From Candidatus Moranbacteria bacterium GW2011_GWA2_39_41 (GTDB taxonomy: Bacteria; Patescibacteriota; Minisyncoccia; Moranbacterales; UBA2206): 36,091 nucleotides of DNA. The stretch covers positions 1 through 36,091 of the forward strand of contig LBXA01000003.1 of assembly GCA_000995125.1 (NCBI GenBank), read 5' to 3'. The notes under the pieces are model-generated. The model worked only from the letters and a program-made list of their open reading frames with translations, was not told where the DNA came from and did no database searches. The translations under genes and the position numbers were made by a program. Shown here one piece after another: positions 1-7,806 of the stretch (position 1 is the stretch's first letter; the number at the start of each line of letters is the position of its first letter).

Positions 1-96
1 CATGGAGATAGCCTTAATTGTTTAGCTATCTCCAAGATTAGATTTTAAATGATAAATCGACTAGGGCAATCATTAGATTTTGGATGAGTTACTGCG
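1..96. repeat. Terminal inverted repeat, left copy
   Basis: Bases 1-96 are the exact reverse complement of 35996-36091; identity stops at base 97. Each copy begins with its own hairpin (GGAGATAGC ... GCTATCTCC, 9-bp stem) and carries ATTAGATTTT twice. The copy ends 5 bp before the -35 box of the rpmH promoter. It may be a true inverted repeat that stopped assembly, or a graph artefact; the sequence alone cannot decide. Confidence 0.95.
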
Positions 97-101
97 TAGC
101 A

Positions 102-130
102 TTGACTTTAGTGTAGATAATTGATAAACT
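102..130 (+). promoter_or_regulatory. Predicted sigma70-type promoter of rpmH operon
   Basis: TTGACT, a 17-bp spacer and TAAACT lie 45 bp upstream of the rpmH start. The -35 box matches the consensus at 5 of 6 bases and the -10 at 4 of 6. The terminal repeat ends five bases upstream of the -35. Prediction from sequence only. Confidence 0.55.
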
Positions 131-174
131 CTTAAATAGTAAATAAAGGATAATTTATAAGTTTATATAACACT

Positions 175-312
175 ATGAGCCAGACATATCAACCCTCAAG
201 TACTCGACGAAAAAATAGACACGGTTTTCGTAAAAGAAACGAAACCGCGACTGGTCAAGCTGTGCTTAAAAGACGTCGAACAAAGGGTCGAAAACGACTA
301 ACTACGGTTTAA
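175..312 (+). CDS. rpmH: 50S ribosomal protein L34
   Basis: This 45-residue basic protein was missed by the ORF track because it is short. It shows the L34 pattern: an N-terminal [17 protein letters not shown] segment, then T-G-(Q)[14 protein letters not shown]. L34 is a small component of the large ribosomal subunit that sits in 23S rRNA. The length is normal for the family (44-47). It is followed 18 bp later by rnpA, the near-universal rpmH-rnpA-yidC-jag order beside the bacterial origin. The start is the only ATG that gives the canonical N-terminus. A predicted promoter lies upstream. Confidence 0.95.
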   Translation: MSQTYQPSSTRRKNRHGFRKRNETATGQAVLKRRRTKGRKRLTTV

Positions 313-330
313 TTAACCTAAGTTTGTAGC

Positions 331-693
331 ATGTTACCCTTTAAAAACCGTCTAACTAGAAAAAAAGATCACGAACAAGTTCAAAAGCTTGGTAATTTCG
401 TGTCTCTAGATAACATCGCCATCAAGTTCATGCCCAATGACTTGCGCGATGTGCGGGTGGGCATTGTGGTGGGTTTGAAATATTCAAAAAAAGCCGTTGA
501 AAGAAACCTAGTTAAGAGAATGATTCGAGAAATTGTTCAGGCAGAATTGAAAAATATGGAAAAAGGTGTGGACATTGTGATTATGGCTAGAAAGCGGGAA
601 GAAGAAAAGACTCGTAACATCAATTTCAAGAAAAACATCCAAGAGGCATTGACTCGCGGACAACTATTAATAAAAACCAAAGAAAAAATCTAA
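331..693 (+). CDS. rnpA: Ribonuclease P protein component
   Basis: RnpA is the protein cofactor of RNase P, which matures the 5' ends of tRNAs together with the RnpB RNA. The 120-residue length is typical. The N-terminus (LPFKNRLTRKKDHEQV) matches the usual start of the family, a central VGIVVGLKYSKKAVERN strand leads into the diagnostic RNR-type helix (ERNLVKRMIRE), and a DIVIMAR strand follows. The RNR motif is slightly degenerate (RNLVKR). It is encoded 18 bp after rpmH and 13 bp before yidC, so very likely co-transcribed. No rnpB RNA was recognised in the window. Confidence 0.93.
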   Translation: MLPFKNRLTRKKDHEQVQKLGNFVSLDNIAIKFMPNDLRDVRVGIVVGLKYSKKAVERNLVKRMIREIVQAELKNMEKGVDIVIMARKREEEKTRNINFKKNIQEALTRGQLLIKTKEKI

Positions 694-706
694 ACATAAC
701 AAAAAA

Positions 707-1456
707 ATGGGAAATCTATTTGACATTGCTATTTATAATCCAATCTACAATCTACTGATTTTTATTTATAATATCATACCTGATTTTGGAGTTGCTATTA
801 TTCTTGTTACTGTTTTTATAAAATTTTTACTGATTCCATTGAGTAAAAAACAAATTGAATCACAGAAAAAAATGCAGGAATTGCAGCCAAAAATCAAGGA
901 AATTCAAGCTAAACATAAAAATGACAAAGAAAAGCAAAGTCGCGCGATGATGGAATTGTACAAAGAAAGTAAGTCCAATCCCTTCTCTGGTTGCTTGCCG
1001 ATGATAGTACAGTTGGTATTTCTAATCGCTATTTATCGAGTGTTGTTTAATATTTCTGAAGCGGGATTGATCGTTAGTAGCGCTGATTTGTATGCATTTA
1101 TTCAAAATCCAGGACAAATCAATAAAATGTTTTTGGGGATGGTGGATCTTTCTTCCGCGATAAACTTCTCTGAGATCGGACTTAGTAGTTTACCGCATAT
1201 TATCCTGGTTATTTTGGCAGCTGGAGCACAATTTTTGCAAACAAAGATGATGATGGCCAAGCAAGTGATGATACCTAGCAAGGCTGGTGAAACTGATTTC
1301 GCTCAGATTATGTCTAAACAGATGTTATTTCTTGGACCAATTATGACATTGTTTATTGGTATCAAATTTCCGGCTGGATTAGCGTTATATTGGTTAGTTT
1401 CAACTGGTTTTATGCTTATTCAGCAGAAGCAGATGGAGAAAAATGAAAAAGCATAA
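707..1456 (+). CDS. yidC: Membrane protein insertase YidC/Oxa1 family
   Basis: YidC inserts and folds membrane proteins, alone or with SecYEG. The 249-residue protein is the short, Gram-positive/Oxa1-like form without the large periplasmic domain of proteobacterial YidC. Visible features are a first membrane segment (about 22-45), the basic coiled region that follows it (KKQIESQKKMQELQPKIKEIQ, about 47-85), the family motif region with NPFSGCLPMIVQ, and further hydrophobic segments to about residue 235. No signal-peptidase II lipobox is evident at the N-terminus. It lies 13 bp after rnpA, in the conserved origin-proximal operon. Confidence 0.92.
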   Translation: MGNLFDIAIYNPIYNLLIFIYNIIPDFGVAIILVTVFIKFLLIPLSKKQIESQKKMQELQPKIKEIQAKHKNDKEKQSRAMMELYKESKSNPFSGCLPMIVQLVFLIAIYRVLFNISEAGLIVSSADLYAFIQNPGQINKMFLGMVDLSSAINFSEIGLSSLPHIILVILAAGAQFLQTKMMMAKQVMIPSKAGETDFAQIMSKQMLFLGPIMTLFIGIKFPAGLALYWLVSTGFMLIQQKQMEKNEKA

Positions 1457-1536
1457 TTTAGATAATTTGTTAATACCTGCATTACAGTAAGAAAAGAAAG
1501 CGAAAGCATCTTTAGTTGGTGTGGGGATAAATATAT

Positions 1537-2037
1537 ATGGAAAATCAACAAGAACGAAGTTTGGAAGAGGTGGTGCGTGAAGCTGTAGAAGGTTTATTGC
1601 AAAAGATGGGATTTGATTGTGAAATCGAAGTTGCTCGAGAAAAAGAAGAAGAAAAAAATGGTGAAATCAAAGAGGTGGTTGTTTGCAATATCAAAACCGA
1701 AGAATCAAATTTTTTGATTGGTCAGTATGGTGTGAACTTGCAGTCCTTGCAACACATTGCGCGAATTTTAGTGAGAAAACAGGCTGATGATCGCGCCAAT
1801 TTCATTTTAGACGTTAATCACTATCGCAAAGAAAAAAACATTTCTATTGTGACGCTAGCTAAAAATGTAGCCGAACAGGCTTTGAATGAAAAAAGAGCGA
1901 TTGTATTTCGTCCAATGTCGCCCTATGAACGTCGTTTGGTGCATATGGAGCTTTCTAAGAACTCAGCTGTTGTCACCGAAAGTATTGGTGAAGGCGAAGA
2001 CCGCAAAGTTGTGGTCAAACCCGCGGAGATTGTTTAA
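1537..2037 (+). CDS. KhpB/Jag-like RNA-binding protein (KH + R3H)
   Basis: The 166-residue protein has a KH domain with its GxxG loop in FLIGQYGVNLQSLQHIARIL (about 62-82) and a C-terminal R3H domain (RPMSPYERRLVHMEL ... EGEDRKVVVKP, about 128-162). This is the KH-R3H architecture of Jag/KhpB/SpoIIIJ-associated proteins, single-stranded nucleic-acid binders that act in post-transcriptional control and cell-envelope growth in Firmicutes. The N-terminal Jag_N domain found in many homologues is absent, so translation begins almost directly in the KH domain. Its position after yidC is the conserved one. The 80-bp gap before it leaves room for a separate start, but no clear promoter was seen. Confidence 0.88.
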   Translation: MENQQERSLEEVVREAVEGLLQKMGFDCEIEVAREKEEEKNGEIKEVVVCNIKTEESNFLIGQYGVNLQSLQHIARILVRKQADDRANFILDVNHYRKEKNISIVTLAKNVAEQALNEKRAIVFRPMSPYERRLVHMELSKNSAVVTESIGEGEDRKVVVKPAEIV

Positions 2038-2056
2038 AATTGTATTCACTGAGGTC

Positions 2057-2141
2057 GACTGTCCACAAGCGTTGGACACCAAGTGTCTCTCATTTTTGAT
2101 GCCCATCGGACACTCGGTGTCTAAATGTTGAGCGGACAGTC
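2057..2141. repeat. Nested imperfect inverted repeat
   Basis: Two arms of 31 and 33 bases (GACTGTCC ... GACACC-AA-GTGTC and GACAC-TCG-GTGTC ... GGACAGTC) pair with about six differences around a 21-base loop. Each arm contains a smaller palindrome (GACAC-NNN-GTGTC), and the right arm also holds AGCGGAC-A-GTCCGCT. It fills the intergenic space between the KhpB-like gene and the flippase gene. There is no U-run, so it is not a classical terminator. It resembles a small mobile palindromic element, but no second copy was seen here. Confidence 0.7.
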
Positions 2142-2168
2142 CGCTGAATAAAATATAGAAATAAACTT

Positions 2169-3611
2169 ATGGTTATTGCTCGAAAAATAGCCTATAACGT
2201 AGTTGTTAGCACAGTTGCTAAGGTGCTTTCGACAATTCTAGCTCTCGTATCCATTGGATTTATTACGAGATATTTAGGCAAAGAAGGTTTCGGAAATTAC
2301 GCCACGGTATTGGCGTTTTTGTCTTTTTTTGCGGCTGTTTCTGATTTAGGTTTATATTATATTACAACGCGAGAAATTTCTCGCGCTGGCGCGGATGAGG
2401 AAAAAATTTTGGGCAACATTTTTTCCATTCGCCTACTTTCTAGCCTAGCAATCTTCTTGATTTCCCCAATTGTTACCTTGTTTTTCTCATATCCAAAAGA
2501 AGTTAATGAAGGCATCATTATTGTCGCCGCTTCCTTTCTCTTTTCTTCCAGCTATCAAATTCTAAACGGAGTTTTCCAAAAGAATTTGGCCATGGACAAA
2601 GTGGCGGTGGGAGAGCTCATTGGAAAAATTGTGCAAGTGGCGGTGGTTATCACGGCAGTTAAAATGCAATTGGGTTTTGCCTGGATCATTTCATCCCTTT
2701 TATTTAATATGTTTGCGAGTTTCTTAATAGTTTTCTTTTGGGCTAAAAAGTATGTGCGCATTCATCTGCGCTTTGATTTTGATTATTGGAAGCTTTTTTT
2801 GAAAGAATCAATGCCAATGGGGGTGGCGACTATCATAACCTTTGCCTATTTCAAAATGGACACCATTCTGTTGTCAGTGATGAAGACTGGTTCAGACGTA
2901 GGAATTTATAACGCGGCGTATAAGGTTTTGGAGAATATTACTTTTTTCCCAGCGATGATCGCAGGCCTGGTTATGCCAATCCTAGCGCATAGCATTTTTA
3001 TTAATCGAGATAGATTTGAGGAAATATCCAATAAAACTTTTAAAGTTTTTGTAATTTTAGTTGTGCCATTGGTAGTGGGCGTGTTGTTTTTAGCTGATGA
3101 CGTGATTCGTCTGATTGGTGGCGCGGGTTTTGTGGAGTCGGGACAAGTCTTGCGCATTTTGGTGTTTGCTTTGGCTTTTATTTTCTTTGGTCAATTTTTC
3201 AACACACTTCTCATTGTGGGTAATTTACAAAAAAGATTGATGTGGACACTGGGAATTGCTGCTGTAGCCAATATTACTTTAAACTTAATTTTTATTCCTA
3301 AATTTTCCTACACGGCAGCAGCTTATATATCAGCCATTACCGAATTCATTGTGGTGCTGTTAACGGCCTATATGACGATGAAGAAGCTGAAATACAAGCC
3401 GTCTCTAGCAAAAACCCCAGTGATTGTTTTAGCGGGGGTTGTGATGGCAGTTCCACTTTTCGTTTTTAAAGGGTATAATTTCTTTGTGCTGGCGATTGGA
3501 AGTTCAATAATCTATTTTATAGCCTTGTGGCTTTTCAAGGCCATTGAAACTTCTGAAATAACCAGCCTAATTAGTAAAAAAGGCGTACAGGAATATGACG
3601 AACTACCCTAA
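2169..3611 (+). CDS. Polysaccharide flippase (Wzx/MVF-type)
   Basis: This 480-residue protein is almost entirely hydrophobic, with about 12-14 predicted membrane spans. The N-terminal region (AYNVVVSTVAKVL ... GFITRYLGKEGFGNYATVLAF ... DLGLYYITTREISR) is typical of the Wzx-type oligosaccharide flippases of the MATE/MVF-like superfamily. These move lipid-linked repeat units across the cytoplasmic membrane. It opens the plus-strand polysaccharide cluster, 23 bp before the first glycosyltransferase gene. Substrate cannot be read from sequence. A lipid II flippase (MurJ) is a less likely alternative because of the sugar-gene neighbourhood. Confidence 0.85.
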   Translation: MVIARKIAYNVVVSTVAKVLSTILALVSIGFITRYLGKEGFGNYATVLAFLSFFAAVSDLGLYYITTREISRAGADEEKILGNIFSIRLLSSLAIFLISPIVTLFFSYPKEVNEGIIIVAASFLFSSSYQILNGVFQKNLAMDKVAVGELIGKIVQVAVVITAVKMQLGFAWIISSLLFNMFASFLIVFFWAKKYVRIHLRFDFDYWKLFLKESMPMGVATIITFAYFKMDTILLSVMKTGSDVGIYNAAYKVLENITFFPAMIAGLVMPILAHSIFINRDRFEEISNKTFKVFVILVVPLVVGVLFLADDVIRLIGGAGFVESGQVLRILVFALAFIFFGQFFNTLLIVGNLQKRLMWTLGIAAVANITLNLIFIPKFSYTAAAYISAITEFIVVLLTAYMTMKKLKYKPSLAKTPVIVLAGVVMAVPLFVFKGYNFFVLAIGSSIIYFIALWLFKAIETSEITSLISKKGVQEYDELP

Positions 3612-3634
3612 CTAAGAGTAGTTCTAAAAGTATT

Positions 3635-4543
3635 ATGGAAAAAGAAATAATAGGCGCAGGAATAAAGTCCGGCGTCAGGGTAAACCCTAAGGTATTCATA
3701 GTCATTTTGAATTATAACGGCAAGGATGTCATTAAAAAATGCTTAACGAGTGTTTTCAAGTTGGATTATCCAAATTTGGAAGTTGTTTTGGTGGACAATA
3801 ATTCGATTGATGGCTCTTTGGAGATGGTGAAATCTAGCTTTTCCAAAATAAATTTCATTAAAAATGAAGAGAATTTAGGTTTTGGTGCGGGCAATAATAT
3901 TGGTATTCGTTTCGCTTTGGAGCGGATGGCTGACTTTGTGTTGTTGCTCAATAATGACACTGAAGTGGAAAAAGATTTTTTGACCAAATTGATTGATGTG
4001 GCGCAAGTTGATGAAAAAGTTGGAATTTTGAGTCCAGTTATCTTTGATGGCAATTCAAAAAAAGTTTGGTTTTCTGGTGGAAAAATCGACTGGTTGCGTA
4101 TGCGCACGCAACATTTGCAAAAAATTCAAACTGAAGATTATTATAGCTCAGATTTCATAGCTGGTTGCAGTATGTTGGTGCGGGCGGAAGTTTTCAAAAA
4201 AATCGGCTTGTTTGATGAGGATTTTTTTCTATATTGGGAAGATGCTGACTTTAGTTTGCGAGCGAAAAGAGCGGGTTTTGCCAATTCGGTGGTATCTGGC
4301 AGTTGGATCTATCATTTTGAAAAAAGTGAACAAGCTAAGAGCAATAAGATTTATTGGCTAGTGATTTCTGGCTTGATATTTTTCAAGAAAAACACGCCCT
4401 TTTGGTTGAAGCCCTGGGTAAAAATATACGCAATGATTCGAAAAATAAAAAACTGGCTGGATATTAAATTTGGAAAGAAGGAGTTGGCACTAACAGTGCA
4501 AAAGGCTTACAAAGATTATCAGTCTTATGCAAAACTCAAATAA
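3635..4543 (+). CDS. Family 2 glycosyltransferase
   Basis: The 302-residue protein has a GT-A fold catalytic domain of GT family 2. The nucleotide-sugar-binding start is KVFIVILNYNGKDVIKKCL (about 19-37), followed by VVLVDNNSIDGS, NLGFGAGNNIG and the metal-binding LLLNNDTE (DxD-type NDT, about 105-112). Downstream are the FIAGCSMLVRAEVF and DEDFFLYWEDADFSLRA motifs (about 178-215) characteristic of rhamnosyltransferase-like GT2 enzymes. It likely adds one sugar to a lipid-linked surface glycan at the cytoplasmic face. The gene overlaps the next by 17 bp, which suggests translational coupling. Confidence 0.9.
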   Translation: MEKEIIGAGIKSGVRVNPKVFIVILNYNGKDVIKKCLTSVFKLDYPNLEVVLVDNNSIDGSLEMVKSSFSKINFIKNEENLGFGAGNNIGIRFALERMADFVLLLNNDTEVEKDFLTKLIDVAQVDEKVGILSPVIFDGNSKKVWFSGGKIDWLRMRTQHLQKIQTEDYYSSDFIAGCSMLVRAEVFKKIGLFDEDFFLYWEDADFSLRAKRAGFANSVVSGSWIYHFEKSEQAKSNKIYWLVISGLIFFKKNTPFWLKPWVKIYAMIRKIKNWLDIKFGKKELALTVQKAYKDYQSYAKLK

Positions 4544-5309
4544 ACTATCCATTATTATTGTAAATTATCATAGCGAGAAATATTTAGATAAATGTTTGTC
4601 ATCGATTTATGGTGTGTGGGGGCAGGACTTGGAAATAATTATTGTGAATAACGATATTGCTGAATCATTGCAAAACATTATAGAAAAATTTCCAGCAGTG
4701 AAGATCATTCAGCAAAAAGAAAATGTCGGCTTTGGTCGAGCACATAATGCTGGGGCACAAATAACCAAGGGTAAGTATTTATTATTTTTGAATCCAGACA
4801 CGATTATTGTTAATGATGCGACAGATATTTTGAATAAGTTTGAGCAAGATAATAGTGTTGGAATAATCGGAGCTAAGCTGGTGAATTCTGAAGGCAAGAA
4901 TCAATCTTGGAGCGTAGGTTATGAGGCGACTTTGTGGAATATATTAAAAAACAAGCTGGGCTTTCCAGAAAGTAGAAGGATCTGGGAAAGTGCACAAACA
5001 CAAGAAGTCGAATGGACGAGTGGCGGTTCAATGTTTATTCGCAAGGAAATTTTTGCAGAAGTTGGCGGATTTGATGAAAAGTTTTTTTTGTATTTTGAGG
5101 ATATGGATTTGTGTAAACGAGTGTGTAAAATTGGTAAAAAAGTACTCTATTTTCCGAGTGTTCGGATAGAACATATTGAGGGTGGTAGTGTTGAAAACAA
5201 AAATAAACAAAAAAAAGACTATTATGCTTCGCAGGATTATTATTTCAGCAAACATTTTGGATTAATCCAATCTGTGTTGATAAGATTGTTGCGAAAACTT
5301 TTTGTTTAA
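4527..5309 (+). CDS. Family 2 glycosyltransferase
   Basis: The 260-residue protein is a second GT2 enzyme, related to but distinct from its neighbour. The N-terminus (LSIIIVNYHSEKYLDKCL), IIIVNND, NVGFGRAHNAG, the acceptor-side LFLNPDT (DxD-like NPD, about 88-94), WTSGGSMFIRKEIF and FDEKFFLYFEDMDLCKRV all match the family in order. It is shorter at the C-terminus than the upstream paralogue and has no membrane segment. It overlaps the preceding gene by 17 bp and the following one by 8 bp. Donor and acceptor are unknown. Confidence 0.9.
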   Translation: MQNSNKLSIIIVNYHSEKYLDKCLSSIYGVWGQDLEIIIVNNDIAESLQNIIEKFPAVKIIQQKENVGFGRAHNAGAQITKGKYLLFLNPDTIIVNDATDILNKFEQDNSVGIIGAKLVNSEGKNQSWSVGYEATLWNILKNKLGFPESRRIWESAQTQEVEWTSGGSMFIRKEIFAEVGGFDEKFFLYFEDMDLCKRVCKIGKKVLYFPSVRIEHIEGGSVENKNKQKKDYYASQDYYFSKHFGLIQSVLIRLLRKLFV

Positions 5310-6630
5310 TAAGCTTTCTAAAAGCGCCATGTTTAATATATTCTTGTTGATACTTTTATACTTACCATTTCAATTGGCACTGAATCCAGTTAGCGGAGTT
5401 GATTTGGCGTCTATTCGTGTGCTAATTTTGGCATTATTTTTTGTTTGGTTGGCACAAGGACTAAAAAAGAAGAGCATCCAGTTGAATAATAATTTACAAA
5501 CCTGGCTCGTGGCATCTTTTTTATTTCTGAATTTATTTTCTGCGTTGGTAGCGAGAAATTCAGATTGGTCAGTGCGTAAGTTGTTGTTTTTGTTTTCCAT
5601 TTTTCCAATTTATTTTGTGGCGAGTCAATTGATTTCGAGCAGAGAGCGCTTGTACAAGGTTGTTAGAGTAATAGTTGTGAGTGCCTCAGGGATTGCTGTG
5701 ATTGGTATCGTGCAATTTTTATTGCAATTTGCAATTGGCTGGAAGAGTACCTTTGCTTTTTGGGCTAAGTTTGTGATAATGCCATTTTTGGGTAGCAGTT
5801 TCGGCGAAGCGGTGTTGAAAAACCCCAGCTGGCTAGTCAATATTGGCGGACAAACCTATCTGCGTGCCACGTCACTCTTTCCAGATCCGCATATGTTGGC
5901 TTTTTATTTGGGTTTGTCCTTGCCACTCGCCTTTTGGCTGATGTTGTACACAGACAAAAGAAAAAAACTAGCTATGCTGGGTTGTTGTTTGATTTTAATA
6001 GCAGATTTGTTGACTTTTTCTCGTGGTGGGTATATTGGGCTATCTTTCGGTTTGATTTTTGTGGGCATTTTCTTCTGGAAAAAAATAGAACACAAATATA
6101 AAATAGTGACAGCAGGTGTTTTGCTGGCGGGCTTGTTGATTATGCTGGTTCCATCGCCAATTTCACAGAGATTTGTGTCCAGTTTTGATTTACAAGAAGG
6201 TTCTAATCAGGGTCGATTGGCTATGTGGGAAAAAGCCACTGAAGTGATTGCTCAACATCCGCTTTTGGGGGTTGGCATTGGTAATTATTCGCTGGAAGTG
6301 AATCCAACAGCAACTTATCGCAACTCAATTTATGCCCATAACACGTATTTGGATATTGCTGTTGAAACGGGCATAGTAAATATGTTGGTTTGGCTGGGAA
6401 TTTTGTTGGTGACAGGTCTGGGCTTTTTACAAAAATCCAAACACGAAAATCTCTTCTTTTTCGGTGCAATTAGTTTAGTTATTTTTTCGGTGCATTCTTT
6501 GGTTGAAACGGCTATCTATTCTCCGGTGGTACTCACGCTATTTTTAATTATTATAAGTTTTTATAATGTAGAGACGAGGCATTGCCTCGTCTCTACGGGA
6601 CAGGCGAAACAAAATGAAAAAATTGTTTAA
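5302..6630 (+). CDS. O-antigen ligase/polymerase-like membrane protein
   Basis: The 442-residue polytopic protein has roughly 11-12 hydrophobic spans and the Wzy_C/WaaL-type signature: RATSLFPDPHMLAFYLGL in the middle, then SFDLQEGSNQGRLAMWEKA ... HPLLGVGIGNY ... NSIYAHNTYLDIAVETG (about 290-355). These proteins polymerise or ligate undecaprenyl-linked glycans outside the cytoplasmic membrane. Met10 is an alternative start. Residues 423-432 (VETRHCLVST) are encoded by a copy of the GTAGAGACG palindrome, which therefore forms part of the C-terminal tail; the original stop may have been displaced. It overlaps the next gene by 17 bp. Confidence 0.85.
   Translation: MFNKLSKSAMFNIFLLILLYLPFQLALNPVSGVDLASIRVLILALFFVWLAQGLKKKSIQLNNNLQTWLVASFLFLNLFSALVARNSDWSVRKLLFLFSIFPIYFVASQLISSRERLYKVVRVIVVSASGIAVIGIVQFLLQFAIGWKSTFAFWAKFVIMPFLGSSFGEAVLKNPSWLVNIGGQTYLRATSLFPDPHMLAFYLGLSLPLAFWLMLYTDKRKKLAMLGCCLILIADLLTFSRGGYIGLSFGLIFVGIFFWKKIEHKYKIVTAGVLLAGLLIMLVPSPISQRFVSSFDLQEGSNQGRLAMWEKATEVIAQHPLLGVGIGNYSLEVNPTATYRNSIYAHNTYLDIAVETGIVNMLVWLGILLVTGLGFLQKSKHENLFFFGAISLVIFSVHSLVETAIYSPVVLTLFLIIISFYNVETRHCLVSTGQAKQNEKIV
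6568..6596 (+). repeat. GTAGAGACG palindrome, copy 1 (in frame)
   Basis: A 29-bp palindrome with 14-bp perfect arms around one T, followed by G. It lies inside the 3' end of the first polymerase-like gene and is read in frame as VETRHCLVST. It ends 17 bp before the next gene's ATG, so an RNA hairpin here could influence translational coupling. Confidence 0.95.
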
Positions 6631-7801
6631 TCTAGAAAATTTTATATTTATTACTATAATTTGCATGCCGCTTTATTTAGTAAAGCTGACTATTTGGGGT
6701 GTGCCGACGAATATTTTTGAGCTGATGGCAATGATTGCAATAATAGTGTTCCTGAGTGGGTCTGTGGGCTCAAAAATTGAGTTGAGAGACTATAGAAAGT
6801 ACTTTGCACCCTTGATTGCTATAATTCTTGGATTGCTCATTTCAACACTCTACAATGGCGCCTATCGCGCCGGATTTGGCATAATAAAGAGCTGGTTTGT
6901 TGTTCCCGTTGTTTTTGCTTTTGTGGCAGTGGAAGTGTTGCACAAGACAAAAGAAAAAAATATATTAAACGCTATATATTTTTCAGCTTTGGGTGTGGCG
7001 TTTATTGCCATAGGCTATTTTTTCTCGGGAATAGTGACTTTTGATGGTCGTTTGCAAGCCATCTTCAACTCGCCAAATTATCTGGCTATGTTTTTGGTGC
7101 CAGCTATCGTGATTGGAGTGGCTAAATTTAATAAAAATAAGAAGTTTTATGTGCTTACTCTTCTGATTATATTGAGCGCGCTGTATCTAACATTTTCCTA
7201 TGCTGCTTGGCTGGCAGTAGCTGTCTCATTGATAGTCGTATTTTTTAAAAAAGAAGTAGAGACGAGGCACTGCCTCGTCTCTACGGAGATTTCAAAAAAA
7301 CTTTTTTGGGCAGCACTTGTTGGTTTGTTGATTATTTTTTTGCAGATGGGCTCTGATAAAATGCAAAATCTAATGCATATGGACAGCAGATCATCATTAG
7401 CATCACGCGTGATGATTTGGCACTCAGCTGGGAAGATAATCGTTGATAATCCAATAATGGGTATTGGTCCAGGTAATTTTCAAAATAAGTATTTAGAATA
7501 TCAAAAATACTTCCCGCCATATTTGGAATGGGCAGTGCCTGAGCCACATAATATTTTGCTGGCTTTTTGGTTGCAGGCTGGAATCTTTGGACTGATTGGT
7601 TTTATGTGGTTGATAATTCAGTGGCTTAGAGATTTGATTAAAAGAACTGATGGCGTGGCTAGTATTGGCATAGCGATTATGGTAGGCATTTTGATTCACG
7701 GACTTTTTGACACAACGTATTTTAAAAATGATTTAGCAGTTGTGTTTTGGCTGGTTATCTTCTCAACAATAAAAAATCGCTCCAGCATATTGGAGCGATA
7801 A
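6614..7801 (+). CDS. O-antigen ligase/polymerase-like membrane protein
   Basis: The 395-residue polytopic protein is a second Wzy/WaaL-like enzyme in tandem. It shows the periplasmic-loop signature DSRSSLASRVMIWHSAGKII ... NPIMGIGPGNFQ ... PEPHNILLAFWLQAGI (about 255-325). Residues 215-224 (VETRHCLVST) are encoded by a second copy of the GTAGAGACG palindrome and lie in a short loop between two hydrophobic spans (after VVFFKKE, before SKKLFWAALVGLL), a site where an insertion is likely tolerated. The last codons (RSSILER) are also the stem of the terminator that serves the convergent minus-strand operon. One of the tandem pair may be the polymerase and the other a ligase; sequence does not tell which. 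Confidence 0.85.
   Translation: MKKLFNLENFIFITIICMPLYLVKLTIWGVPTNIFELMAMIAIIVFLSGSVGSKIELRDYRKYFAPLIAIILGLLISTLYNGAYRAGFGIIKSWFVVPVVFAFVAVEVLHKTKEKNILNAIYFSALGVAFIAIGYFFSGIVTFDGRLQAIFNSPNYLAMFLVPAIVIGVAKFNKNKKFYVLTLLIILSALYLTFSYAAWLAVAVSLIVVFFKKEVETRHCLVSTEISKKLFWAALVGLLIIFLQMGSDKMQNLMHMDSRSSLASRVMIWHSAGKIIVDNPIMGIGPGNFQNKYLEYQKYFPPYLEWAVPEPHNILLAFWLQAGIFGLIGFMWLIIQWLRDLIKRTDGVASIGIAIMVGILIHGLFDTTYFKNDLAVVFWLVIFSTIKNRSSILER
7256..7284 (+). repeat. GTAGAGACG palindrome, copy 2 (in frame)
   Basis: A 29-bp palindrome differing from copy 1 only at the central base (C for T), again followed by G. It is read in frame as VETRHCLVST within the second polymerase-like protein, in a predicted inter-membrane loop. 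Confidence 0.95.
7771..7798 (-). terminator. Rho-independent terminator of the secretion-like operon
   Basis: A perfect 8-bp stem (TCGCTCCA / TGGAGCGA) with a 6-base loop, followed on the minus strand by six T residues. It lies 8 bp beyond the stop of the last minus-strand gene and inside the coding end of the convergent plus-strand gene, so one sequence encodes a peptide tail on one strand and a terminator on the other. Confidence 0.85.
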
Positions 7802-7806
7802 TGAAC

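Noticed and set aside
1886-2131. 81-residue plus-strand ORF
   Set aside because: It is an out-of-frame shadow of the KhpB-like gene that extends into the nested palindrome.
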